IMG/VR virus record: IMGVR_UViG_3300029449_000005
Location: 1 to 42,960 of that record
Source of the DNA: a virus
Reading direction: 5' to 3' (one strand)
Length of the DNA stretch: 42,960 bases
Shown: piece by piece, positions 28,175 to 36,199 of the stretch
How positions within the stretch are numbered: position 1 is the stretch's first letter
How the letters are laid out: every line of letters begins with the position of its first letter
Position numbers and translations under genes: made by a program
Notes under the pieces: model-generated
Database searches by the model: none
The model's input: the letters and a program-made list of their open reading frames with translations, nothing else
What the model was told of the DNA's origin: nothing

Positions 28175-28947
28175 TGGAGCTGCATTTAAACATACCAACA
28201 GCAACCGTACAATTAAAACCGAAACAGCTTCGGGCAATATCGTTGCTGCTATTAATGGGGTATTCCGAGACTGAGTTCCGGGTGAAAGCATTAATGCTGT
28301 TAGCCGGGTTAAAACTGGTGGTGGACATGCCCATGCAGCCCGATGGAGCACGTTGGTACAAACACCGCAGCTTGAAAAATCCGTTTCTTATGGATGCCGG
28401 TCAGCTGTCGGAAATGGCCGGTAAATGTGCATATCTGCTGGAAGGTGGAGAGATAAAACCTTTGCGCTGGATCCGTTGGGCACGCGCCAGGCACTACCGT
28501 TTATACAATGCCTGTTTCGAAGAGTACCTGATGGCCGAAAACTACTACTTTGCTTTTATGCAAACCAACGATCCTGTCCATCTCGACAACCTGATGGCGG
28601 TACTTTACCGCCGGCCATGGCACCGTTGGAATGCCGAAAAAATTCAGGTACGTGCCGGAATGTTTAATAATGTAGAGCCCGAAGTCAAAAACACGGTATT
28701 TATGTGGTATGTTGGTTTTCGCCAGCTGGTAGAAAAACAATGCCCTAACCTGTACAGCAAGAAAGGCAGCGGGAAGGTAAATGCCCGCGAGTATATTAAC
28801 GGAATGATACATGCCCTAAACAACCAGGATATTACTCTAAACAAAAAGTTGATGAAACAACCGGCATGGGATGCCTTAAACGAACTGGAGCAACGTGCCA
28901 TTGAAGCCGTAAAACAAGAAGAAGCGATGAATAAACACAAACGATAA
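28174..28947 (+). CDS. Hypothetical connector-region protein, 257 aa
   Basis: Not recognised. Predominantly helical and basic with many Trp and Arg (WIRWARARHYRLYNACFEEY, YRRPWHRWNAEKIQ). Overlaps the previous gene (TAATG) and lies in the head-tail joining block. The stretch near residues 175-195 (NTVFMWYVGFRQLVEKQCP) is hydrophobic. May be a virion or assembly protein; no evidence beyond position. Confidence 0.6.
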   Translation: MELHLNIPTATVQLKPKQLRAISLLLLMGYSETEFRVKALMLLAGLKLVVDMPMQPDGARWYKHRSLKNPFLMDAGQLSEMAGKCAYLLEGGEIKPLRWIRWARARHYRLYNACFEEYLMAENYYFAFMQTNDPVHLDNLMAVLYRRPWHRWNAEKIQVRAGMFNNVEPEVKNTVFMWYVGFRQLVEKQCPNLYSKKGSGKVNAREYINGMIHALNNQDITLNKKLMKQPAWDALNELEQRAIEAVKQEEAMNKHKR

Positions 28948-28978
28948 CTTTTGCCTTATGATTTTAAACTTTTGCCTT
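28947..28978. repeat. 12-bp direct repeats in gene spacer
   Basis: AACTTTTGCCTT at 28947-28958 and 28967-28978, 20 bp apart, in a T-rich spacer that continues with further CTTT-rich sequence up to the next start at 29007. Role unknown; the TGCCTTT core is reminiscent of the late motif TGTCCTTT but lacks its context. Confidence 0.5.
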
Positions 28979-29006
28979 TGTACTTTTTACTTTAAACTTT
29001 AAATCT

Positions 29007-29480
29007 ATGTTTGATCCTGTTACTTATATGCAACAATTGCATGGACAGCTGAACCTAACCAAAGATAAATACAAATTTGAACGGGTAAGCGGACTGGCAG
29101 CCCTTGAAGGAATTCTCGAGAACAGTAAGCACTATTCCGATTTTTTTGCTGTTGATGATAGCCAGGATGGAACAACTGTTCGTCGTGGTGGCGGATATTT
29201 CGAGCGCCGGCCATACACGGTATTTATTCTGGGGCAGACCGAATATGGCGACATGGATAAACGAGCCGCAGTATTAGCCGAGGCAAAAACAATATACCGC
29301 CACTTATTAAGCAAACTCATTAAAGACAAAATGAACATTCCGTTGCTCGATATGGAAAGCATTCGCTTTTACGAAGTGCCACCGGCTTTTGCTACCGGCT
29401 GCAGCGGTTTGTATTTTATGTTTTGGGTGGAAAATCCTGTTAACCTGGTTTACGATGCAACAGCCTGGACAGAAAATTAA
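29007..29480 (+). CDS. Tail-terminator / head-tail joining candidate
   Basis: 157 residues. VRRGGGYFERRPYTVFILGQ, a central helix (KRAAVLAEAKTIYRHLLSKL) and a C-terminal beta part (CSGLYFMFWVENPVNLVYDA) resemble the small alpha/beta proteins that cap siphovirus tails. Followed by a gp10-like gene, the usual companion. The gene is flanked by a repeat-rich spacer on one side and REP-like copy A on the other. Family assignment by position and fold impression. Confidence 0.5.
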   Translation: MFDPVTYMQQLHGQLNLTKDKYKFERVSGLAALEGILENSKHYSDFFAVDDSQDGTTVRRGGGYFERRPYTVFILGQTEYGDMDKRAAVLAEAKTIYRHLLSKLIKDKMNIPLLDMESIRFYEVPPAFATGCSGLYFMFWVENPVNLVYDATAWTEN

Positions 29481-29487
29481 ACATTCC

Positions 29488-29552
29488 GCTCTTTCTCCCC
29501 ACTTGGGGGGAGATGCCGGCGTAAGGAACGTGGGCAGGCTGGTAGAGGGGGT
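29488..29552. repeat. REP-like palindromic element, copy A
   Basis: CTTTCTCCCC...GGGGGGAGA hairpin, a second dyad TGCCGGCG...CGTGGGCA, and an ending GAGGGGGT. Most diverged of the three copies (see 34623 and 36232). It lies between two genes. Elements of this design are common in intergenic regions of Bacteroidetes chromosomes. Confidence 0.6.
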
Positions 29553-29564
29553 AATTCTTTGAGT

Positions 29565-29996
29565 ATGCAAAAAGAATGGAATAAACGCGAAACAATTGCT
29601 GCCTGGGCGGATATTACCCTTAAAATTTGGCAGGAAAAAATAACCGAGCTCAAAGTTTGGGAAACAGGAGCACTGTACGAAAGCCTTAAAAATACCCTGC
29701 TGGGTATGGCCGGTAACGATGTAGATAAAATCGAGTTCTCGTTTAAGCTGTATGGAATTTTTGTTGATATGGGGGTGGGTAAAGAGATCTTCCGCGGTAA
29801 CGATGGCGACCTGGGCGAAACTCCGATTCGGAAACGAAAAGAATGGTACAGCCGTATTTTCTACCGCGAAGTAATGCGCCTGCGCGAAATACTTATGGAG
29901 AAATTTGGAGAAGAAGTGGCGCGCCAGGTCGTGTTTGCCATGAAACCGGTAAAGGATTTTAAGTTGGAACACGCGCGAGGACAGTTAAATATTTAA
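29565..29996 (+). CDS. gp10-like head-tail / tail completion protein
   Basis: 143 residues from the ATG at 29565; an in-frame TTG at 29559 would add two residues. VWETGALYESLKNTL, then FSFKLYGIFVDMGVGKEIFR and RKRKEWYSRIFYREVMRLRE match the pattern I know from HK97-gp10-like proteins of Bacteroidetes phages (alpha/beta with an FVDMG turn). These join the tail to the head. The REP-like copy A occupies the space just upstream of its start and may influence translation. Confidence 0.6.
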   Translation: MQKEWNKRETIAAWADITLKIWQEKITELKVWETGALYESLKNTLLGMAGNDVDKIEFSFKLYGIFVDMGVGKEIFRGNDGDLGETPIRKRKEWYSRIFYREVMRLREILMEKFGEEVARQVVFAMKPVKDFKLEHARGQLNI

Positions 29997-30070
29997 GAAC
30001 AAGTTTGTACTTTAAATGTTAAAAAAGGTAATAGAATCTTAATAACATATTACTAATAAATAATTTTTCA

Positions 30071-30078
30071 TAGATTTG
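30071..30078 (+). promoter_or_regulatory. Possible promoter -7 box of the moron
   Basis: TAGATTTG matches TAnnTTTG, 54 nt before the start at 30132. No TTTG/TTG is at the expected -33 distance, so only half a promoter is seen. An independent promoter would fit the moron nature of the next two genes. Confidence 0.35.
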
Positions 30079-30131
30079 TCAGACAACATTGCTTTAACAA
30101 ATAAACCATTCATTATTAAATAGAACCCAAA

Positions 30132-30308
30132 ATGTCAAATCACGAAAAAAATCAACAAAAAGAATTTTTTGCAATTTTAGAGGAAGCTCAAAAAGAGTAC
30201 GAAGACTTGCATCAAATTAACTGTTTAAGTGACATTGTTACTGAAACAGAAGTTGAAGATTATTCTCAAAGAAATTTCTCTCACCCTGTTGATCTTGTTA
30301 TCATGTAA
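30132..30308 (+). CDS. 58-residue acidic protein of moron
   Basis: Starts MSNHEKNQQKEFFAILEEAQ and ends with FSHPVDLVIM. Acidic, Gln/Glu-rich, probably helical. AT-rich codons like the protease gene that follows 40 nt later, and both are flanked by spacer and terminator, so they form a two-gene insert. Could be an immunity, partner or regulator protein for the protease. No family recognised. Confidence 0.6.
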   Translation: MSNHEKNQQKEFFAILEEAQKEYEDLHQINCLSDIVTETEVEDYSQRNFSHPVDLVIM

Positions 30309-30348
30309 GATTAATAAATACTTTATTTTCCCACTAAACTCAAAACTT

Positions 30349-31371
30349 ATGCCTTCCTGGAATCAAATTTTAGACAAACTAAACTCGTTACATGACCCAT
30401 TAAAACAAGACATATGGGTTAAAAAAACAATCAAAGAGACTTTTTCTGCAATTAGCAAATTACGATCAGATCGTAATGTTATATTTTATAGCTCTGCATA
30501 TATGCAGAAGCCGGGAATCAATCCATACGTAGTTCAAATAAATCCGGAAGATATGAATGGATTTATGACGAATATTCATGGTTTGACATGTGAAAAAGGA
30601 CTTACTTTAATACTCCACACTCCTGGAGGTATAACAAATGCAGCAGAAACAATTATTGATTATTTGCATAGGAAATTTGATTATATAGAGGTAATTATTC
30701 CAACATTCGCAATGTCTGCAGGAACAATGATTAGCTTGTGCTCTCATAAGATAATCATGGGTAGACAAAGCCAAATGGGGCCTATCGACCCACAATTACC
30801 TGTAAATGGAAATAGGTATGCGTCTGCATTGTCAATTAGAAACCAATTCCTGAGGGCACAGAATGAAATCTTGGAGAATAAGGATAATGCTCATGTATGG
30901 GCCCCTATTCTTCCTTCTCTCGGACCGGCATTATTACAGGAAGCCGAAAATGCTATTTCTTATGGAGAGGATTTGGTTAAACAACGTTTAATGACGACGA
31001 TGTTTAAAGGTAATCCAGATGCTGAAAAGATCGCAAGTACAGCTGCTAATTACTTTAGCCAGTGTGAGAAAAACACAAGTCATGGAAGACGGATCAACCG
31101 AGATGAAGCAAGGAGTCAAGGGATTATAATAGAGGATCTGGAAGATGATCAGAACCTTCAGGAATCGGTTATGACTCTCTATCATTTAATTACTGTTCTA
31201 TTTGAAAAAACACCTGCGGCAAAAATCATAGCAAACAGTAATGGTAATAATTGGGTAAAGAATGTTTCTATGCCAAATCAGATGCAACAAATTATTCCTC
31301 AGAATATTCGAAAACCAGGAGATAATCAATTTCGAAAACCTGGATTCAATCAACAACATCGAAGGAGATAA
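30349..31371 (+). CDS. ClpP/SDH-class serine protease (moron)
   Basis: 340 residues from ATG 30349; the frame is open 40 codons upstream but overlaps the 58-residue gene and was rejected. TLILHTPGGITNAAETIIDY (86-105) with the oxyanion TPGG, then FAMSAGTMISL with nucleophile Ser123, and SQMGPIDPQL (141-150) are hallmarks of the ClpP/crotonase fold, SDH_sah/SppA-like group (PF01972). The C-terminus is basic and Asn/Gln-rich. No signal peptide or membrane helix is seen. A soluble protease inserted between tail genes is not needed for virion assembly, so it is probably a lysogenic-conversion, defence or host-takeover gene. Confidence 0.78.
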   Translation: MPSWNQILDKLNSLHDPLKQDIWVKKTIKETFSAISKLRSDRNVIFYSSAYMQKPGINPYVVQINPEDMNGFMTNIHGLTCEKGLTLILHTPGGITNAAETIIDYLHRKFDYIEVIIPTFAMSAGTMISLCSHKIIMGRQSQMGPIDPQLPVNGNRYASALSIRNQFLRAQNEILENKDNAHVWAPILPSLGPALLQEAENAISYGEDLVKQRLMTTMFKGNPDAEKIASTAANYFSQCEKNTSHGRRINRDEARSQGIIIEDLEDDQNLQESVMTLYHLITVLFEKTPAAKIIANSNGNNWVKNVSMPNQMQQIIPQNIRKPGDNQFRKPGFNQQHRRR

Positions 31372-31375
31372 TATC

Positions 31376-31407
31376 AAATGGCTCGTAGTTTACTACGGGC
31401 CATTTTT
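31376..31407 (+). terminator. Intrinsic terminator of the moron
   Basis: AAATGGCTCGTAG / CTACGGGCCATTT, a 13-bp stem with a 4-nt loop (one G-U pair), followed by Ts. Separates the moron from the tape-measure transcript; late element 6 starts 11 nt later. Confidence 0.92.
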
Positions 31408-31417
31408 ACTCTAATCT

Positions 31418-31452
31418 TGTCCTTTTAAACCCACACCCCACATTGTACATTG
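31418..31452 (+). promoter_or_regulatory. Late-promoter-like element 6 (tape measure)
   Basis: TGTCCTTT (31418-31425), 20 nt, TACATTG (31446-31452). Start codon at 31474. It follows a strong terminator, so a fresh start is required. Confidence 0.65.
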
Positions 31453-31476
31453 CTTCAGTTAAGCATAAGTACAATG
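31441..31476. promoter_or_regulatory. Dyad containing the tape-measure start codon
   Basis: CATTGTAC (31441-31448) and GTACAATG (31469-31476), with inner GCTT / AAGC. The last three bases are the start ATG. Same outer sequence as the dyad at the prohead-protease start (15772-15804). Confidence 0.5.
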
Positions 31477-34400
31477 GCAAACATTAACGAAGAAGCAAGA
31501 ATCCCGGTTTACCTGAACGACGAGCAGGCAGTTGCCGCTATGAAAAATCTGCAAAACGAAGCAGATAAGTGGCGCAAAAAAATGCACGAAGCAATGGCCG
31601 GTGGCGACATGAAAGGCATGAAAACTGCCGAGCGCGAAATGAAGAAGGCAAACAAAGAAGCTTCGAAACTCCGGAAAGCTGCTTTCGATACCAATAAGGT
31701 ACTTAATAACCTTTCATCGGCATCATATAAAGATCTTCGCCAAACCTTGCGTACACTCACCCGCGAGCAGGAACAATTCAACCGCAAAAGCAAACAGTGG
31801 AAAACACACCAGAAAAACATTCGCCTGGTACGTGCCGAAATGAAAAAGGTTAATGGTGAGCTTCAGGCGCATGGTTCGTGGTGGGGAAGAGCAGCCAATG
31901 GCTTCAATAAGTATTTTGGTATCGCTACAGCCGGAATCGCCGCACTTACCGGAATTGCATTTTCAGCAAAAGAATGGACCAAAGGACTGGTTGGCCTCGA
32001 TGATCAGCTGGCCGATGTAATGAAAACAACCGGCTTAACCCGGAAAGAAGTTCGCGGACTTTACGACGATTTTAAATACCTGAATACCCGCACACCACGC
32101 AAAGAATTATTGTTACTGGCTGAAGAAGCCGGGCGATTGGGTATTAAAGGAACAAAGGATATTGCCAGCTTTGTTGAAGTGGCCAACAAAATAAAAGTTG
32201 CCCTGGGCGATGATCTTGGAGGTGAAAGCGAAAAGGCCATTCGCGAAGTTGGTAAACTGGTAGAGGTTTACAAAGTGGGCAACCAATACGGAACCGAGTT
32301 TGAAGTTAGCCTCGAAAAAGTTGGATCGGCCATTAACGAAGTTTCTGCAAACAGTAATTCGCAAGCTGAATTCCAGATCGGATTTATGAAGCGAATGGGT
32401 GGAGTAAGTCAGCAGGCAAGAATATCTGCAGCCGATATTTTAGGTTATGCCAGTACGCTCGACCAGTTGGGGCAATCTCAGGAAATGTCGGCAACAGCTA
32501 TGGGTAAAACCATTATCAGCATGTTTAAGGATACAGGCGAGTATGCTGCTATTGCCAAAATGGAAGTGGGCGATTTTACCGATCTGTTAAACACCGATGC
32601 CAATGCCGCATTTTTAGCTGTACTTGATGGATTAAACGGAAACAACGAAGGACTTTCTGTTATGGCAGGCAAGCTCGACCAGCTGGGCATTGATGGATCG
32701 AGAGCTGTTCAGGTGCTGGCCGCATTATCTTCCAACACCCAAATGGTGTACGAACAGCAGGGACTTGCCAACAGAGCAATGGAAAAGGGAACATCGCTGG
32801 CTAACGAGTACAACGTAAAAAATAACAATCTGGCAGGTAGTATGGATAAAATTGGTCGTGCCATACGTGCCAAGTTTATCAACTCAGGGTTTCTTGGATG
32901 GATGGAGAAAGTTGTGGCAAAAGCATCGGAGTGGGTAGAAGTGCCAATCCAGGAAAAAATTAAAAAGGAATCGCTGGAAGTGAACCAGCTGGTGATTGAA
33001 ATGACCAATGCCAACACAACCGCCGAGCGCCGGAATGAGATCTACACACAACTAAATCAAATTGCTCCTGATGTAGTAAAAAATATCGATCTTGAAAATA
33101 TCAGCGTTTCCAACTTGCGCGAGAACCTGGAGAAATACAACGAGGCCATGATTAAAAAGCTGGCTTTGCAAGATACAGAAGACAATCTGCAGGATAAACG
33201 TGAAGCAGCGGGGAAAGCCACCGGAACCAGGATTGAAAAAGAAAGCCAGTTGATAACCGAGTTTATTTCGATAAAGCAACAGGCCGACAAAATGAATAAA
33301 GATTATGCCGACACCCTTCAGGAAGTAATATTGTCTGATGACGATGTGATTACTAAAACAGAGCGTATTAATGAGTTACTGGAAGGACAGCGTCATTTTT
33401 ACCGCACCAACATGGAGGTGGTGACCAATGAGGTAGTTTCTGCTCGCGAGAAAGAAAAAGCAGCGCTGGATGAAGTTAACCAGGCATTGGATGAATACTC
33501 GCAGAGATACGAAAGGCTATTTGGAGCAGGGAAAAGCGGTTCGGGTACCGGAGGAAATGCCGGTGGCGGATCCGGAACTGGAGGAAATACCGGTGGAGGA
33601 AGTGGTTTTAGCAGTCCAGGTTCTGGCAGCCAGGGAGGGTTTAATTTCGAAGAGGCCACAGAAGATCCCCTTGCAGTAGAGGGCTGGATGACCAACGACA
33701 AATGGGACACCTATGGCGCCGAAGAATTAGCAGCAAGGCAAGCCAGCGAGGAAGAATGGACGCAATTTTTAACCAGCGAAATACAGAAAAGGATTGATGC
33801 CGAGGCAAAGGCCTTGGGAGTTGAACAGGAAATTGCCGAGGCGCGCAGGGAGATCAACAACACGTTAATTGAATCGACCGGACAAGTAGCCAGTTCGCTC
33901 GCAGGAATGTTTGAGCAGGGATCGACCTGGCAAATTGCGTTTATTGCGATGGAAAAAGCAGCCGGTATTGCCAAAATCTGGATTAATTACGCCAAAGAGG
34001 CATCAGCTATTAATCTTGCTGCAGCAGAAATTAATGCCGTTACTTTTGGTGTTGGAGGAACGGTGTGGGGCGCGGCACAGCTAGCCAAAGCAAAAACTTC
34101 AGCAATTGCCAACACTGCAATAATTGGTGCGCAAACCGTTGCATCGATAGCCAGCTCGGGTAAACGCAAAAAAACACAAGCCTATGCCGAAGGTAAATAT
34201 CCCGGAGTACAAACCGGCACCTACGGCGACCGCCCACATTATGCCTTGTTTAACGAGGTTCCCGGATACCCCGAAATGGTTGTTGATGGCCGCACATTCA
34301 AAACCATGCAAATGAATTACCCCGAGCTGATAAATGCTATTTACCGGATTCGCGATGGTAAACAGCCCGGTGGTTATGCTGATGGTAAATATGAGGATGG

Positions 34401-34560
34401 AGGTGTAAACCTTACACAACCTTACACACAAACCATCGACGTTGACAAATTCGACAAAGCAGTTACCCGTCTAGAGAATATGAAGCTGTCATTCTCATAC
34501 GACAAATTCGAAAAACTAGAAAAAGAATACAAACGCCAGCAGCAAGGATCGGGCATGTAG
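31474..34560 (+). CDS. Tail tape-measure protein
   Basis: 1028 residues from the ATG at 31474; an in-frame TTG at 31450 is less likely. Domain order: coiled coil (about 1-130), a hydrophobic segment (about 148-165), the TIGR01760-like tape-measure core (VGLDDQLADVMKTTGLTRKE, then LLLLAEEAGRLGIKGTKDIA), long helices, a glycine-rich linker near 688-722, and a C-terminal hydrophobic stretch (about 840-892). It sets tail length and is ejected at infection; its length implies a long non-contractile tail. No tail assembly chaperone frameshift pair was recognised upstream. Confidence 0.9.
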   Translation: MANINEEARIPVYLNDEQAVAAMKNLQNEADKWRKKMHEAMAGGDMKGMKTAEREMKKANKEASKLRKAAFDTNKVLNNLSSASYKDLRQTLRTLTREQEQFNRKSKQWKTHQKNIRLVRAEMKKVNGELQAHGSWWGRAANGFNKYFGIATAGIAALTGIAFSAKEWTKGLVGLDDQLADVMKTTGLTRKEVRGLYDDFKYLNTRTPRKELLLLAEEAGRLGIKGTKDIASFVEVANKIKVALGDDLGGESEKAIREVGKLVEVYKVGNQYGTEFEVSLEKVGSAINEVSANSNSQAEFQIGFMKRMGGVSQQARISAADILGYASTLDQLGQSQEMSATAMGKTIISMFKDTGEYAAIAKMEVGDFTDLLNTDANAAFLAVLDGLNGNNEGLSVMAGKLDQLGIDGSRAVQVLAALSSNTQMVYEQQGLANRAMEKGTSLANEYNVKNNNLAGSMDKIGRAIRAKFINSGFLGWMEKVVAKASEWVEVPIQEKIKKESLEVNQLVIEMTNANTTAERRNEIYTQLNQIAPDVVKNIDLENISVSNLRENLEKYNEAMIKKLALQDTEDNLQDKREAAGKATGTRIEKESQLITEFISIKQQADKMNKDYADTLQEVILSDDDVITKTERINELLEGQRHFYRTNMEVVTNEVVSAREKEKAALDEVNQALDEYSQRYERLFGAGKSGSGTGGNAGGGSGTGGNTGGGSGFSSPGSGSQGGFNFEEATEDPLAVEGWMTNDKWDTYGAEELAARQASEEEWTQFLTSEIQKRIDAEAKALGVEQEIAEARREINNTLIESTGQVASSLAGMFEQGSTWQIAFIAMEKAAGIAKIWINYAKEASAINLAAAEINAVTFGVGGTVWGAAQLAKAKTSAIANTAIIGAQTVASIASSGKRKKTQAYAEGKYPGVQTGTYGDRPHYALFNEVPGYPEMVVDGRTFKTMQMNYPELINAIYRIRDGKQPGGYADGKYEDGGVNLTQPYTQTIDVDKFDKAVTRLENMKLSFSYDKFEKLEKEYKRQQQGSGM

Positions 34561-34595
34561 TGTCCTTTCTGCCATGGCCACGAAATATAATATTG
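34561..34595 (+). promoter_or_regulatory. Late-promoter-like element 7 (distal tail)
   Basis: TGTCCTTT (34561-34568) directly after the tape-measure stop, 19 nt, TAATATTG (34588-34595). The next start is at 34691, with REP-like copy B (34623-34674) in the leader; without it the spacing would resemble the other elements. Confidence 0.6.
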
Positions 34596-34688
34596 CATTA
34601 ACAAAATTTTGAATTGAAAAACAGAGGCTGCTCTTTCCCCCTCCAGGGGGAAATGTCCGAAGGACAAAGGGGGTCAAACAATATTGCA
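34589..34688. repeat. 9-bp direct repeats flanking REP-like copy B
   Basis: AATATTGCA at 34589-34597 and at 34680-34688 on either side of an 82-bp segment that contains the REP-like element. Could be a target-site duplication, but the left copy overlaps the -7 box of late element 7, so chance or duplication of a regulatory site is also possible. Confidence 0.35.
34623..34674. repeat. REP-like palindromic element, copy B
   Basis: AGAGGCTG start, hairpin TTTCCCCCT...AGGGGGAAA, second dyad GTCC-GAA-GGAC, end AGGGGGT. 52 bp, the same length as copy C. It is in the leader of the distal tail gene. Confidence 0.75.
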
Positions 34689-34690
34689 GT

Positions 34691-35866
34691 ATGGCTTTAG
34701 AAATTACAATACCAGGTGGAGCGGTGCAATTGCAAGGCACCGAAATACGGGTAAAAATAAATACCGATATCGTACAGGGCGATCTTTACCGGGTGCTGCT
34801 AAAAATTACCAGCGAAGATGCCAAGCTTGATGGTATGCCGCAGATCCTCGAAAACATACCCGATGCCAACGGCGATGCCTGGTTCGATATCTCAGGTTTT
34901 CTTTACCGCTATTTTGTGCCATCGTTTTCGTCAACCGGTGGAGTACTGGCAACCGAACGAGCCGATATCCCTGCACTTATTTCATTAGATATTGGCGAAA
35001 GTTATGTCGATGCCAATTCCGTGCGTCAGGAAAACTGGGCAGAGCTCGCCGGTCCACAATACCAGGTAAGCGTATTGCAGGGTGGTTTGTCTGAGTTTGA
35101 GAAAAACCTTTATACCGAGCAGGCCACCAATTGGTACAACCAGTTTATTGTTGGAGGCAAATGGCTAACCGCTTTGCCAAGTGGTGTAAAAATTGCGCCA
35201 ACAGCTGCTGCAAAGCTTTGGTGTATTTCGGCTGAAACAGAAGCTCAGAACCTTACTTTTAAAGCCGATTACACCCTTCAGGATGGCACAACCGGAACCA
35301 TTTCGCAAGCTGTTACCGTTAATCCCGGAAGCCTCTGCGAGTTTAATGTCGATCCGGCAACGCTGGGCCTCGATGTGGCCAGTGCAAACCCGGTAGTAAG
35401 TTACGAGTGTTATTTGGAAGACACCGGTGTACGGGTAATTGAAAAGTTCACGTTTAATATTGATTATTGGTATTACGAATTTAATACACAGGTATTCGCC
35501 TTTAACCGATACAGCGCTGTGGATTGTTACTGGTTTTCGGGCAAAGTAAAAACCAACTTTCCGGCTGAGCACAACACTGCACAGCGCACCGCACAAAACA
35601 CCGACACAACACGCCAGCGCACACAGGTAATTTCTGCCAAGTCCGGACGGCGGAAATGGATCGTTAACACCGGCCACAAATCGTGGGAAGAAATACAGGA
35701 ATTACGCCACCTGATTATGAGCCGCCAGCTGTGGATCCACGATTCGGCCACCGGCTATGTTGTGCCGGTAAATATCGAAAACAGTGCCGAAGCCCTTGGC
35801 GCCATCGACGAAAACCTGCACGATTTTGAGTTGGAATTAATTGAAGCACACAACAACCGGTATTGA
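34691..35866 (+). CDS. Distal tail protein candidate, 391 aa
   Basis: Directly after the tape measure, where siphoviruses encode the distal tail protein. Beta-rich (MALEITIPGGAVQLQGTEIR, YVDANSVRQENWAEL, YWYYEFNTQVFAFNRYSAVD) and ending FELELIEAHNNRY. It would connect tube and tip. No family could be named with certainty. Short overlap with the next gene region; its leader contains the REP-like copy B. Confidence 0.55.
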   Translation: MALEITIPGGAVQLQGTEIRVKINTDIVQGDLYRVLLKITSEDAKLDGMPQILENIPDANGDAWFDISGFLYRYFVPSFSSTGGVLATERADIPALISLDIGESYVDANSVRQENWAELAGPQYQVSVLQGGLSEFEKNLYTEQATNWYNQFIVGGKWLTALPSGVKIAPTAAAKLWCISAETEAQNLTFKADYTLQDGTTGTISQAVTVNPGSLCEFNVDPATLGLDVASANPVVSYECYLEDTGVRVIEKFTFNIDYWYYEFNTQVFAFNRYSAVDCYWFSGKVKTNFPAEHNTAQRTAQNTDTTRQRTQVISAKSGRRKWIVNTGHKSWEEIQELRHLIMSRQLWIHDSATGYVVPVNIENSAEALGAIDENLHDFELELIEAHNNRY

Positions 35867-35868
35867 TT

Positions 35869-36198
35869 ATGAGTGTTACCAAGCGAAATCTGAAACGGAT
35901 GTTTAACGGCGATCACCGGATGTCGTTGCTTATTGATATGCTGGAACCGCAACAGCGCGGAGAAATTACCTGGGCCATTGGCGAAATACCCACCGGCGTT
36001 ATCGATGGAGCAAACAAAACCTTCCATCTGGCCAACGAGCCTATTGGCGGCGTAATGCTTTTTGTGTATCCGTTTTCAATTTTGCACCCCAACGATTTTA
36101 CGCTTAATGGCACTACCATAACACTGGCAGCCAATGCCGTTGCCCCGGCTGACGATGAACAGCTTTTAGCAAGCTATCCATATTTAAAACTGGAATAA
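35869..36198 (+). CDS. Small tail protein, 109 aa
   Basis: ATG 35869 was chosen, 2 nt after the previous stop; an in-frame TTG at 35863 is less likely. The second half (GVIDGANKTFHLANEPIGGV then LFVYPFSILHPNDFTLNG) has the pattern of a small beta-sandwich common in phage baseplate and fibre-base proteins (a G-x-x-D-G-x-N-x-x-F turn followed by a strand with N-D/G-x-T-L). Probably connects the distal tail to fibres. Ends one base before the next start. Confidence 0.6.
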   Translation: MSVTKRNLKRMFNGDHRMSLLIDMLEPQQRGEITWAIGEIPTGVIDGANKTFHLANEPIGGVMLFVYPFSILHPNDFTLNGTTITLAANAVAPADDEQLLASYPYLKLE

Positions 36199-36199
36199 A

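Noticed and set aside
29307-29972. 221-codon minus-strand open frame
   Set aside because: Antisense to two tail genes and to REP-like copy A; Phe/His-rich, no recognisable fold.
33535-33640. Tandem glycine-rich repeat as a CRISPR-like or variable array
   Set aside because: It is the coding sequence of a Gly/Ser/Thr linker inside the tape measure; no spacer structure. No CRISPR array was seen anywhere.
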